Source: Arthrobacter sp. MAHUQ-56 (GTDB taxonomy: Bacteria > Actinomycetota > Actinomycetes > Actinomycetales > Micrococcaceae). From it: DNA of 64,000 nt. The notes beneath the pieces were generated by a model. That model did no database searches and was not told the DNA's origin. It worked only from the letters and a program-made list of their open reading frames with translations. The position numbers were made by a program, and so were the translations under genes. Where the stretch lies: contig NZ_JAIFZQ010000020.1 in the NCBI RefSeq assembly GCF_019710585.1, forward strand, positions 526,256 to 590,255. Reading direction: 5' to 3'. How positions within the stretch are numbered: position 1 is the first letter of the stretch; each line of letters starts with the position of its first letter. Shown here in pieces: positions 9,113 to 16,201 of the stretch.

Positions 9113-9226
9113 ATGTCCGTACTTGCTTTTGAAATCTTCTTCCTCGTCCTGCTCGGTATTGCGAGCCTGTCCATGGCCTGGTTCGCCGGTTTCGTGGTCT
9201 ACCGCCTCTTCAAGGGCCAGAAGTAG
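9113..9226 (+). CDS. 37-residue single-helix membrane peptide
   Basis: An ATG at 9113 opens a 37-codon frame ending with TAG at 9224-9226. The peptide starts MSVLAFEIFFLVLLG, has one strongly hydrophobic helix (residues 4-30) and a basic tail, YRLFKGQK. A one-helix, positive-inside design is typical of genuine small membrane proteins. It sits 16 bases after the preceding membrane gene. No function is known to me. Coding is supported by its clean composition and the element just upstream. Confidence 0.6.
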   Translation: MSVLAFEIFFLVLLGIASLSMAWFAGFVVYRLFKGQK

Positions 9227-9271
9227 ACAACCCGCTTCCGGAGCACCCGGCAGTATCTCGAGGTAATACCA

Positions 9272-9880
9272 ATGCCCATTGAGATTCCTACAGACCTGAC
9301 ACCCGAACTCGTGCCCCTTTCCTGGCTCATTGGTGAGTGGGAGGGTCGCGGCCGGCTCGGCAGCGGCGACGAGGACTCGGAGCACTTCGAGCAGCATGTC
9401 TCCTTCACCCACAACGGGCTGCCTTACCTGCAGTACCGCGCCGAGAGCTGGCTGACCGACGACGAAGGCACGCGCCTGCGGCCGCTCACCGTGGAGACGG
9501 GCTTCTGGGCTTTGGAGCGCAAACAGCTGGATGCCGACGGCGGCCCCGGCCTGGTGCCCGCAGACATCGTCCCGGTCTTGAAAAGTGCTGACGAGGTGGA
9601 AGCCCTCCGCAACAAGGATGGGGGCTTCGACATCTCCGTATCCATAGCGCACCCGGGTGGGATCAGCGAGCTGTACTACGGCCAGATCAAAGGCCCGCAG
9701 ATCCAGCTGACCACCGACATGGTCATGCGCGGCAGCCATTCCAAGGACTACAGCGCCGCCACCCGGATATTCGGGCTGGTGGACGGGAACCTTTTGTGGC
9801 GCTGGGACGTCGCAACAGGAGGAGAAACCGGGAAGGGACTGGAGGCCCACGCCTCCGCCTTCCTGAAGAAGGTTTCCTGA
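9272..9880 (+). CDS. Nitrobindin/FABP-like heme-binding beta-barrel protein (DUF1794 type)
   Basis: The 202-residue protein shows the nitrobindin signature near its start: LIGEWEGRG at about residues 19-27. This is followed by alternating strand patterns (FEQHVSFTHNGLPYLQYRAESW) and a conserved C-terminal strand set. Nitrobindins form a 10-stranded barrel that binds ferric heme and can react with nitric oxide or peroxynitrite. The bacterial members are often annotated FABP family. The heme-ligand histidine near the C-terminus would be H194 in GLEAHASAFLKK, which fits the family by position. Start is ATG 9272. It is 18 bases upstream of a flavoprotein gene, so a shared transcript is likely. 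Confidence 0.8.
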   Translation: MPIEIPTDLTPELVPLSWLIGEWEGRGRLGSGDEDSEHFEQHVSFTHNGLPYLQYRAESWLTDDEGTRLRPLTVETGFWALERKQLDADGGPGLVPADIVPVLKSADEVEALRNKDGGFDISVSIAHPGGISELYYGQIKGPQIQLTTDMVMRGSHSKDYSAATRIFGLVDGNLLWRWDVATGGETGKGLEAHASAFLKKVS

Positions 9881-9898
9881 CCCCAAGGGAGCGGCACC

Positions 9899-10621
9899 GT
9901 GGAAGATGCAGGGACAGCCAGGAACTACAGCGACCTCAAGGCCGTGTTCTTCAACGGCACCTTGAAGAAGTCGCCCCAGACATCCAACACGGACGGCCTG
10001 ATCAGGATCAGCCGCCGCATCATGGAAAAACAGGGCGTCACCACCCGGGTGATCCGCACTGTCGACCACGACATTGCCAGCGGCGTGTACCCGGACATGA
10101 CGCAGTACGGCTGGGCCACGGACGAGTGGCCGGACCTTTATCCTGCGGTGCAGGAAGCCGACATCGTGGTGGTGGCGGGTCCCATCTGGCTCGGGGACAA
10201 CTCCTCCCAGACGAAGAAGCTCATCGAACGCCTCTATGCCCATTCCGGTGAAGTGAACGGCAAAGGACAATGGGCGTTCTACCCCAAGGTCGGCGGCTGC
10301 CTGATCACCGGCAACGAGGACGGCATCAAGCACTGCTCCATGAACATCCTCTACAGCCTGCAACACATCGGCTTCAGCATCCCGCCGCAGGCCGACGCCG
10401 GGTGGATCGGGCCCGTGGGCCCCGGCCCCAGCTACCTGGATGAAGGGTCCGGGGGCCCGGAAAGCGACTTCACCAACCGGAACACCACCTTCATGACCTG
10501 GAACCTGCTGCACCTGGCCAGGATCCTCAAGGACGCCGGCGGCTACCCCGCCTACGGAAACCTGCCCCGGGAGTGGTCGGCCGGAACCCGTTTCGATTTC
10601 GAAAACCCGGAATACCGCTGA
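9899..10621 (+). CDS. NAD(P)H-dependent FMN reductase/flavodoxin-fold oxidoreductase
   Basis: The 240-residue protein begins with a flavodoxin-like fold: strand AVFFNGTLK, a Ser/Thr-rich phosphate loop (SPQTSNTDG), and the second FMN-contact segment VVVAGPIWLGDNSSQTK. This pattern marks FMN-dependent NAD(P)H reductases. The exact electron acceptor cannot be told. The start is GTG 9899, with GGGAG 7 bases upstream. It follows the nitrobindin-like gene closely, so a redox or reactive-nitrogen link is possible but unproven. Confidence 0.8.
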   Translation: MEDAGTARNYSDLKAVFFNGTLKKSPQTSNTDGLIRISRRIMEKQGVTTRVIRTVDHDIASGVYPDMTQYGWATDEWPDLYPAVQEADIVVVAGPIWLGDNSSQTKKLIERLYAHSGEVNGKGQWAFYPKVGGCLITGNEDGIKHCSMNILYSLQHIGFSIPPQADAGWIGPVGPGPSYLDEGSGGPESDFTNRNTTFMTWNLLHLARILKDAGGYPAYGNLPREWSAGTRFDFENPEYR

Positions 10622-10627
10622 CCCCCG

Positions 10628-10633
10628 TAGACT
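10628..10633 (+). promoter_or_regulatory. -10-like TAGACT before ygfZ
   Basis: TAGACT ends 10 bases upstream of the ygfZ ATG and no Shine-Dalgarno sequence lies in between. Initiation would give a leader of only a few bases or none. The -35 region is not clear. Confidence 0.35.
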
Positions 10634-10643
10634 TCTACTTCAT

Positions 10644-11726
10644 ATGACTACCCCCAGCCCTCTCTTGTCGCGTCCCGGCGCCGTCGAGGCCGCAGGCCCG
10701 GACGCCGGCGTCGCCGCCCACTACGGTGAGCCGCTGCGCGAGCAGCGCGCACTCGCCGCCGGAACCGCCGTCGTCGATCTCTCCCACCGGGGCGTGGTCA
10801 CCGTCACCGGGCCCGACCGGCTCAGCTGGCTGAACACCCTGTCTTCGCAGCAGGTCGCCGCGCTGAAGCCGGGCGAGTCCAGCGAATTGCTGCTGCTGAG
10901 CGTGCAGGGGCGCATCGACTTTGACGCCCGTGTCGTTGACGACGGCGGGACCACCTGGCTGATCGTCGAGGCCGCCGAGGCTGCACCGCTGGCGGAGTAC
11001 CTGAACCGGATGAAGTTCATGCTGCGGGTGGACATCGCCGACGTCTCCGCCGACTGGGCAGTGGTGGGCAGCACCCGGGCCGTTCCTGACTGGTCTGGCT
11101 ACCTTGCCTGGCAGGACCCGTGGCCGCACGTGGGCGCCGGCGGATACTCCTATGCCACGGTCCCCGAGGAGTCCCATCCGGGACTGGAACGGCCGTGGTT
11201 CGAATACCTGCTCCCCGCGGACAAGCTGGAGGACGCCGTCGCCGGACGCGCGCTGGCGGGTGTACTCGCAGCCGAGGCCCTGCGCATTGCCGCCTGGCGT
11301 CCCCGGATCGGGGCCGAAACCGATGACAAGACCATTCCCCATGAACTGGACCTGCTCCGGACCGCCGTGCACCTGGCCAAGGGCTGCTACAAGGGCCAGG
11401 AAACCATCGCCCGGGTGCACAACCTGGGCCACCCGCCGCGGCGCCTGGTCTTCCTCCAGCTGGACGGTTCCCAGCACACGCTGCCGCAGCCGGGCAGCCC
11501 TGTGATGGCGGGGGAGCGGAAGGTGGGATCCGTGACGTCGGTGGCCCAGCATTACGAGATGGGACCCGTTGCGTTGGCGGTCATAAAGCGCTCAGTGGCC
11601 CCGGATGAAATACTGACGGTCCTGGACGGGGACGAACCGTACACCGCCGCCCAGGAACTCATCGTTGCCCCGGACGCCGGCCAGGTTGTGGGGCGGCAAA
11701 CCGGATTCCTGAAAGGGCCACGCTGA
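10644..11726 (+). CDS. ygfZ: YgfZ/GcvT-like folate-binding protein (Fe-S cluster assembly factor)
   Basis: The 360-residue protein has the aminomethyltransferase (GcvT) fold and the YgfZ signature KGCYKGQE at about residues 246-253, with the invariant cysteine. YgfZ uses tetrahydrofolate to support repair or assembly of certain iron-sulfur enzymes. It lacks glycine cleavage activity; no other gcv genes are near. Early motifs are AVVDLSHRGVVTVTGPDRLSWLN in shape, as in the family. The stop overlaps the start of the ankyrin gene (TGATG), giving strong translational coupling. A TAGACT element lies just upstream. Confidence 0.9.
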   Translation: MTTPSPLLSRPGAVEAAGPDAGVAAHYGEPLREQRALAAGTAVVDLSHRGVVTVTGPDRLSWLNTLSSQQVAALKPGESSELLLLSVQGRIDFDARVVDDGGTTWLIVEAAEAAPLAEYLNRMKFMLRVDIADVSADWAVVGSTRAVPDWSGYLAWQDPWPHVGAGGYSYATVPEESHPGLERPWFEYLLPADKLEDAVAGRALAGVLAAEALRIAAWRPRIGAETDDKTIPHELDLLRTAVHLAKGCYKGQETIARVHNLGHPPRRLVFLQLDGSQHTLPQPGSPVMAGERKVGSVTSVAQHYEMGPVALAVIKRSVAPDEILTVLDGDEPYTAAQELIVAPDAGQVVGRQTGFLKGPR

Positions 11727-12145
11727 TGACAGAAGAAACCGGTACCGCCGGAGCGGGCGCTGGGGGACAGCACGACGACGACGCCGTCGCCCTGGCCCAC
11801 ACGCTCTTCGAGGCGGCCCGCGAAGGAAACGACGGGATGCTGGGTGCCTACCTCGGCGCCGGGGCTCCCGCCACCCTGACCAATGCCGCCGGCGACTCAC
11901 TGCTGATGCTGGCCGCCTACCACGGCCATGCCGGCACCGTTGAACTGCTCCTGCGGCACGGCGCCGACGCAAACACCGCCAACGACCGGGGCCAGACCCC
12001 GCTCGCCGGGGCGGCATTCAAGGGATACGCGGACGTGGCCCGGGTCCTGCTGGCCGCCGGCGCCGATCCTGATGCCGGTGCGCCCTCGGCCCGTGCCGCC
12101 GCGCAGATGTTCGCCCGCGCGGAGATCCTGGACCTGCTGGGCTAG
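11726..12145 (+). CDS. Ankyrin-repeat protein
   Basis: The 139-residue protein carries about three ankyrin repeats between residues 30 and 130. Clear repeat cores are DSLLMLAAYHGHAGTVELLL, GADANTANDRGQTPL and GYADVARVLLAAGADPDAG. There is no signal peptide or membrane helix, so it should be cytosolic and act through protein-protein binding. The ATG overlaps the ygfZ stop by one base, so the pair is made together. The partner is unknown; YgfZ or an iron-sulfur client is a possible guess from coupling only. Confidence 0.88.
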   Translation: MTEETGTAGAGAGGQHDDDAVALAHTLFEAAREGNDGMLGAYLGAGAPATLTNAAGDSLLMLAAYHGHAGTVELLLRHGADANTANDRGQTPLAGAAFKGYADVARVLLAAGADPDAGAPSARAAAQMFARAEILDLLG

Positions 12146-12202
12146 CTGCCAGCCCTTCCCGGGCCCAGCCGCGCACCTCCCAAACCACTGAAGGATGACC
12201 AA

Positions 12203-13726
12203 GTGGAAAACGTAGCAAAGCCCTGGCCTGCCCTGCGGTCCCTGGTGATCGGGTTCTTCATGATCCTGATCGACACCACCATCGTTTCCGTGGCAAACCC
12301 CCGCATCATGGAGGGCCTGGACGCCGACATCAACTCCGTGATCTGGGTGACCAGCGCCTATTTGCTGGCCTATGCCGTCCCGCTGCTCATCACCGGGCGG
12401 CTGGGCGACAGGTTCGGGCCCAAACGCCTGTACCTCGCCGGGCTGGTGGTCTTCACGCTGGCTTCCCTCTGGTGCGGTCTGTCCGGCAACGTGGCGGTCC
12501 TGATCGCGGCACGCGTGCTGCAGGGGCTGGGCGCCGCCATCATGACCCCCCAGACCATGGCCGTGATCACCCGGATCTTCCCGCCCGACCGCCGCGGGCC
12601 CGCCATGGCGGTCTGGGGAGCCACCGCCGGCATGGCCACCCTTGTGGGGCCCATCCTGGGCGGCGTCCTGGTTGACGGCCTGGGCTGGGAATGGATCTTC
12701 TTCATCAACGTGCCCATCGGCGTCGTGGGCTTCATCCTGGCGCTGCGCAACGTGCCGGCCCTGGCTACCCATCCGCACCGCTTCGACATCCCTGGCGTCC
12801 TGCTGAGCGCCGCCGGGCTGTTCCTGCTGGTGTTCGGCATCCAGGAGGGCGAGACCTACAACTGGGGCACCATCACGGGGCCCATTACCGTGTGGGGCCT
12901 GATCATCGCCGGCATCGCAGTCCTGGCGGTCTTCGTGGTGTGGCAGCGGTACAACAAGGGTGAGCCGCTCCTGCCCCTGGGGCTGTTCCGGGACCGGAAC
13001 TTCTCGCTGGCCAACATCGGCATCACCACGGTGGGCTTCACGGTAACCGCCTTCAGCCTGCCGCTGATCTTCTACTACCAGCTGGTCCGCGGCCTCACCC
13101 CCACCCAGTCCGCGCTGATGATGGTGCCCATGGCCCTGATCTCCGGCGGGCTGGCACCGGTGGTGGGCAAGCTCGTGGACCGGGTCAACCCGAAGTACAT
13201 CACCGCCACCGGACTGGTGCTCATGGCCGTGGCCCTGCTCTGGAACTCGGCGCTCATGCGCCCGGACACCCCCATCCTGCTGTTCCTGCTGCCCAGCGCC
13301 GTCCTCGGCTTCGCCAACGCCGGCATCTGGGCCCCGCTGAGCACCACGGCCACCAGGAACCTGCCGCCGCGCCAGGCGGGTGCAGGCTCGGGTGTCTACA
13401 ACACCACCCGCCAGATCGGTGCGGTACTGGGCAGCGCAGCGATTGCGGTGCTGATCCAGTCCCGCCTTGCGGCCGAGCTGCCCGCCGGCGGGCCGGGCGG
13501 ATCCGCGGGCGAGGGGATGGCGATGGGCGGCACCCTTCCGGAGGTCCTCCAGGGCGGGTTCTCGACGGCGATGGGACAGTCCATCCTGCTGCCCGCCGGG
13601 GTGATCCTGGTGGGAGCGGCGGTGGCCCTGTTCTTCGCCAAACCGCAGCCCATCCAGGGCTGGCCTGCCCCCGGCCAGGGCGCGGCGTCAGCGAAGGTGG
13701 ACGCTGGTCTGGATTCCGCCGGCTGA
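12203..13726 (+). CDS. MFS drug/H+ antiporter, DHA2 (EmrB/QacA) family
   Basis: A 507-residue, 14-helix major facilitator. The first helix carries the DHA2 signature IDTTIVSVANP. Motif A reads GRLGDRFGPKRLYLAG, and motif C, typical of antiporters, is GPILGGVLVDGLGWEWIF. Such proteins export hydrophobic cations, antibiotics or dyes using the proton gradient. The substrate cannot be predicted. The start is GTG 12203 with AAGGA 9 bases upstream. Its last 39 bases overlap the end of the convergent GNAT gene on the other strand. No TetR or MarR regulator sits beside it. Confidence 0.92.
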   Translation: MENVAKPWPALRSLVIGFFMILIDTTIVSVANPRIMEGLDADINSVIWVTSAYLLAYAVPLLITGRLGDRFGPKRLYLAGLVVFTLASLWCGLSGNVAVLIAARVLQGLGAAIMTPQTMAVITRIFPPDRRGPAMAVWGATAGMATLVGPILGGVLVDGLGWEWIFFINVPIGVVGFILALRNVPALATHPHRFDIPGVLLSAAGLFLLVFGIQEGETYNWGTITGPITVWGLIIAGIAVLAVFVVWQRYNKGEPLLPLGLFRDRNFSLANIGITTVGFTVTAFSLPLIFYYQLVRGLTPTQSALMMVPMALISGGLAPVVGKLVDRVNPKYITATGLVLMAVALLWNSALMRPDTPILLFLLPSAVLGFANAGIWAPLSTTATRNLPPRQAGAGSGVYNTTRQIGAVLGSAAIAVLIQSRLAAELPAGGPGGSAGEGMAMGGTLPEVLQGGFSTAMGQSILLPAGVILVGAAVALFFAKPQPIQGWPAPGQGAASAKVDAGLDSAG

Positions 13727-14404
13727 CAGGCCCAGCTTCCGGGCCAGTGCGAGGCAGCCGGTGTTGCTGACGTCGGCGCGCCACTGCAGCGTGAGGCCCG
13801 CCGCCAGGGCTTCATGGGCGGCAATCGAGGCTGCCAGGGAGCCCAGGCCGCGCCGCCGCCACTCCGGATCCACCAGGACGCCCATGTTGGCCAGCAGGCC
13901 CTCCCACTCCCCGTACGCCCCGCAGGCCAGGGGAACCCGCCGGCCATCCACCTCATGGACGATCGTGTACCGGTTTTCCAGGTCCGACAAGCCCACTTCG
14001 TTGACGTCGTCGGGCGGGCAGCGGCCCTCCAGCTCGATCGCCTCCGGGTTGCCGTGCGAAACGGTCAGCTCTTCGGAGGGCTGCTGCAGCGGGAGGTCGT
14101 CGGCGAAGAACAGTGCGGCGGCTCCGAGCCCGTGGCCGCCGCGGGACCTGGTCAGGGTCAGCAGCGTGACGTGCTGGGCCATCTGTTCATCGGGAATGTC
14201 CGCGGCGGCGTCGATGACCTCCTGCGGGGCCACGAGTGCCGACGTCCCGAAGAGCCGGACGAACTCCACCGTCCGGGCCGTTTCGTCAGCGCGGACAATC
14301 CGCTCGCCGGAGACCAGTGCCGGACCGAACACGTCGTCGTCGAAGCCCAGCCGGCGCGCCCATGCCAGCTGGATGATGGCAGCGGAACCGGGATCGAGTG
14401 TCAT
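13688..14404 (-). CDS. GNAT-family N-acetyltransferase
   Basis: The 238-residue protein has a GNAT fold in its C-terminal half: strand YGEWEGLLANMGVLV, then the acetyl-CoA loop DPEWRRRGLGSLAASIA, and a terminal NTGCLALARKLGL. The N-terminal ~100 residues resemble the front half of two-domain GNATs. The substrate is unknown. Its 3' end overlaps the MFS gene by 39 bases in convergent orientation. Before the ATG there is no ribosome-binding site but TAGGCT at 6 bases, so a leaderless mRNA is likely. Confidence 0.85.
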   Translation of the reverse strand: MTLDPGSAAIIQLAWARRLGFDDDVFGPALVSGERIVRADETARTVEFVRLFGTSALVAPQEVIDAAADIPDEQMAQHVTLLTLTRSRGGHGLGAAALFFADDLPLQQPSEELTVSHGNPEAIELEGRCPPDDVNEVGLSDLENRYTIVHEVDGRRVPLACGAYGEWEGLLANMGVLVDPEWRRRGLGSLAASIAAHEALAAGLTLQWRADVSNTGCLALARKLGLSAGGIQTSVHLR

Positions 14405-14410
14405 GGTCCC

Positions 14411-14416
14411 AGCCTA
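14411..14416 (-). promoter_or_regulatory. -10-like TAGGCT of a putative leaderless GNAT transcript
   Basis: On the minus strand TAGGCT is followed by GGGACC and the ATG of the GNAT gene. The same hexamer at the same distance precedes the GNAT gene at 24558. Confidence 0.4.
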
Positions 14417-14431
14417 GGGCGGGCGGCCTCC

Positions 14432-15457
14432 TTAGCCGAACAGCACCGCGGCTTCGTCATACCGCTTTTGCGGAACGGTCTTCAGCTGGCCCAGGGCCTC
14501 CTGGAAGGCCACGTGTTCGATGTCCGTCCCCTTCAGCGCCACCATGGTGCCCCAGTAGCCTTCCACCACGGAATCGATGGCGGCCATGCCCAGGCGGGTG
14601 GCCAGGACGCGGTCGAACGCTGACGGGACGCCGCCGCGCTGGATGTGGCCGAGGATCGTGGCCCGGGTTTCGATGCCCGTGCGGGCCTCCAGTTCCGGCG
14701 CCAGCTGGTCGGCGATGCCGCCCAAGCGCGGACGGCCGAAGGTGTCCAGGCCGCGCTCGGAGTGCGGGCTTTCCATGTGCTCGGGTACGAAGCCTTCGGC
14801 GACGACCACCAGGGGCGCACGGCCGCGGTGGTGGGCTTCCTTCACCCATTCGGTGATCTGCTCGATGCTGACCTTCTGCTCGGGGATCAGGATGGCGTGG
14901 GCGCCGGCGGCCATGCCGGCGTGCAGCGCGATCCACCCCACGTGCCGGCCCATGACTTCGGCGATCATGCAGCGGTGGTGCGATTCGCCGGTGGTCCGGA
15001 GCCGGTCGATTGCTTCGGTGGCGATCTGCACGGCGGTGTCGAAGCCAAAGGTGTAGTCGGTGGCGTCGAGGTCGTTGTCCACGGTCTTGGGAACGCCGAC
15101 GATCTTCAGCCCGGCGTCGGTGAGGCGCTTGGCGGCGGCGAGGGTTCCCTCACCGCCGATGGCGATGATCGCATCGATGCCCAGCCGGTCCATGTGCGCT
15201 TTGATGGCCTCGGGTCCGCCGCCGTTTTCGAACGGGTTGGTGCGGGAGGTGCCCAGGATGGTGCCGCCCTGCTTGGCGATACCGCGGACCATGGTGCGGG
15301 GGATGTCGATGATGTCGCCCTCCACCACGCCGCGCCAGCCGTCGAGGAATCCGACGAATTCGTGGCCGTGGATGGCAATGCCCTTGAGTACTGCGCCGCG
15401 GATGACGGCGTTCAGTCCGGGGCAGTCGCCACCGCTGGTGAGGATTCCAATTTTCAT
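14432..15457 (-). CDS. pfkA: ATP-dependent 6-phosphofructokinase (actinobacterial type)
   Basis: PfkA phosphorylates fructose-6-phosphate in glycolysis. The 341-residue sequence starts MKIGILTSGGDCPGLNAVIR and has GGEGT at 101-105 and PKTVDND at 123-129. In this family Gly104 favours ATP over pyrophosphate, while Lys124 is usual in PPi enzymes. The G104/K124 combination is known from actinomycete ATP-PFKs. The acidic residue of the first motif is Glu rather than the common Asp, also seen in actinobacteria. Other contacts are MGRHVGWIA and the C-terminal region RGGVPSAFDR. The ATG has AGGA upstream at a long spacing. It appears monocistronic. Confidence 0.94.
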   Translation of the reverse strand: MKIGILTSGGDCPGLNAVIRGAVLKGIAIHGHEFVGFLDGWRGVVEGDIIDIPRTMVRGIAKQGGTILGTSRTNPFENGGGPEAIKAHMDRLGIDAIIAIGGEGTLAAAKRLTDAGLKIVGVPKTVDNDLDATDYTFGFDTAVQIATEAIDRLRTTGESHHRCMIAEVMGRHVGWIALHAGMAAGAHAILIPEQKVSIEQITEWVKEAHHRGRAPLVVVAEGFVPEHMESPHSERGLDTFGRPRLGGIADQLAPELEARTGIETRATILGHIQRGGVPSAFDRVLATRLGMAAIDSVVEGYWGTMVALKGTDIEHVAFQEALGQLKTVPQKRYDEAAVLFG

Positions 15458-15622
15458 GTTTGCTCAAATCCTGGAGAGAAGGTTTACAGGCAGAGCGCCA
15501 CGCTGAGCTCACCTAGAAGTGTAGTGCGGGGTGTGGGGTACGACACAAACCGGTTACATTGCGGTGCCGCGCATCACGACCCGTCAGGTGTTCGGCGGGG
15601 GGACAACAAGGCGCGGGACAGG

Positions 15623-15665
15623 AAAAGGCCCCGCCCCGTGTGAACTGGTCAACGGAGCAGGGCCT
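15623..15665 (-). terminator. Intrinsic terminator of the PspC operon
   Basis: On the minus strand a 13-bp stem (AGGCCCTGCTCCG pairing with CGGGGCGGGGCCT, two G-U pairs, 14-base loop) is followed by TTTT. It lies 22 bases after the small PspC gene. Confidence 0.8.
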
Positions 15666-15687
15666 GGTGTCCTGGAGGGCAGGCTTT

Positions 15688-15942
15688 TCAGCTGTTGAGG
15701 GACCGGCGGTCCAGGAAGGTCTGCAGCGGGATTTCGTTGCGCTGGTCCGGAAGGACCACCCAGGCCAGGATGTAGAAAACGAAGGCCGGTCCGGGAAGCA
15801 GGGCGAAGAGAAGGAAGGCGATGCGGACAAACGCGACGTCGACGTTGAGCTTGGCGGCGATGCCGCCGCAGACTCCGCCAAGCCACCGCTCCGGGCCGCG
15901 CTTCAGGCCAAAGCCCCTGACGATACTGAAGAACTTATCCAT
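15688..15942 (-). CDS. Small PspC-domain membrane protein
   Basis: An 84-residue protein that is almost entirely a PspC domain: RGPERWLGGVCGGIAAKL at about residues 16-33, then the helix FVRIAFLLFALLPGPAFVFYILAWVVLP (39-66), and a short polar tail. PspC proteins sit in the inner membrane and sense or respond to envelope stress. It is the last gene of a three-gene minus-strand operon ending in a clear terminator. Gene order suggests it works with the large PspC protein and the divergent sensor kinase. GGGAAG serves as the ribosome-binding site. Confidence 0.9.
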   Translation of the reverse strand: MDKFFSIVRGFGLKRGPERWLGGVCGGIAAKLNVDVAFVRIAFLLFALLPGPAFVFYILAWVVLPDQRNEIPLQTFLDRRSLNS

Positions 15943-15945
15943 GGT

Positions 15946-16200
15946 TCAAGACTTCCCTGTAGTTGGTTCATTGTCACGTTTGCGGGCTGAGAGCAGTCCG
16001 CCGGCCACCAGCGCCACACCCGCACCGATCATGAGGCCGATCAGCACGTAGGTGCCGTTGAGCGAGATAACGCCCAGCTGCGCCACGATGATCAGTGCCG
16101 CCAGAGCCAGCACAATGAGCCCCCACACGATGGTTCCCACGCGGGCCGGTGCCGGTGCTGCCGGGTCCTGGCCCGCCGTCGGAATGTTGCTGTTGTCCAT
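15946..16200 (-). CDS. Small two-helix membrane protein of the PspC operon
   Basis: From the ATG at 16198-16200 this is an 84-residue protein with a polar N-terminus (MDNSNIPTAGQDPAAP) and two membrane helices, about residues 23-45 and 50-70, then a basic tail RKRDNEPTTGKS. An AGGAAGG site lies 8 bases upstream, inside the end of the preceding gene; the preceding TGA is one base from the ATG. The following gene starts 3 bases after its stop, so the three genes form one tightly coupled operon. No specific family is evident to me. Confidence 0.8.
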   Translation of the reverse strand: MDNSNIPTAGQDPAAPAPARVGTIVWGLIVLALAALIIVAQLGVISLNGTYVLIGLMIGAGVALVAGGLLSARKRDNEPTTGKS

Positions 16201-16201
16201 G

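Noticed and set aside
8298..9266. 322-codon plus-strand frame overlapping the membrane gene
   Set aside because: Arginine/proline/histidine-rich translation typical of an out-of-frame high-GC shadow; it would destroy the clean membrane-protein frame and the 37-residue peptide.
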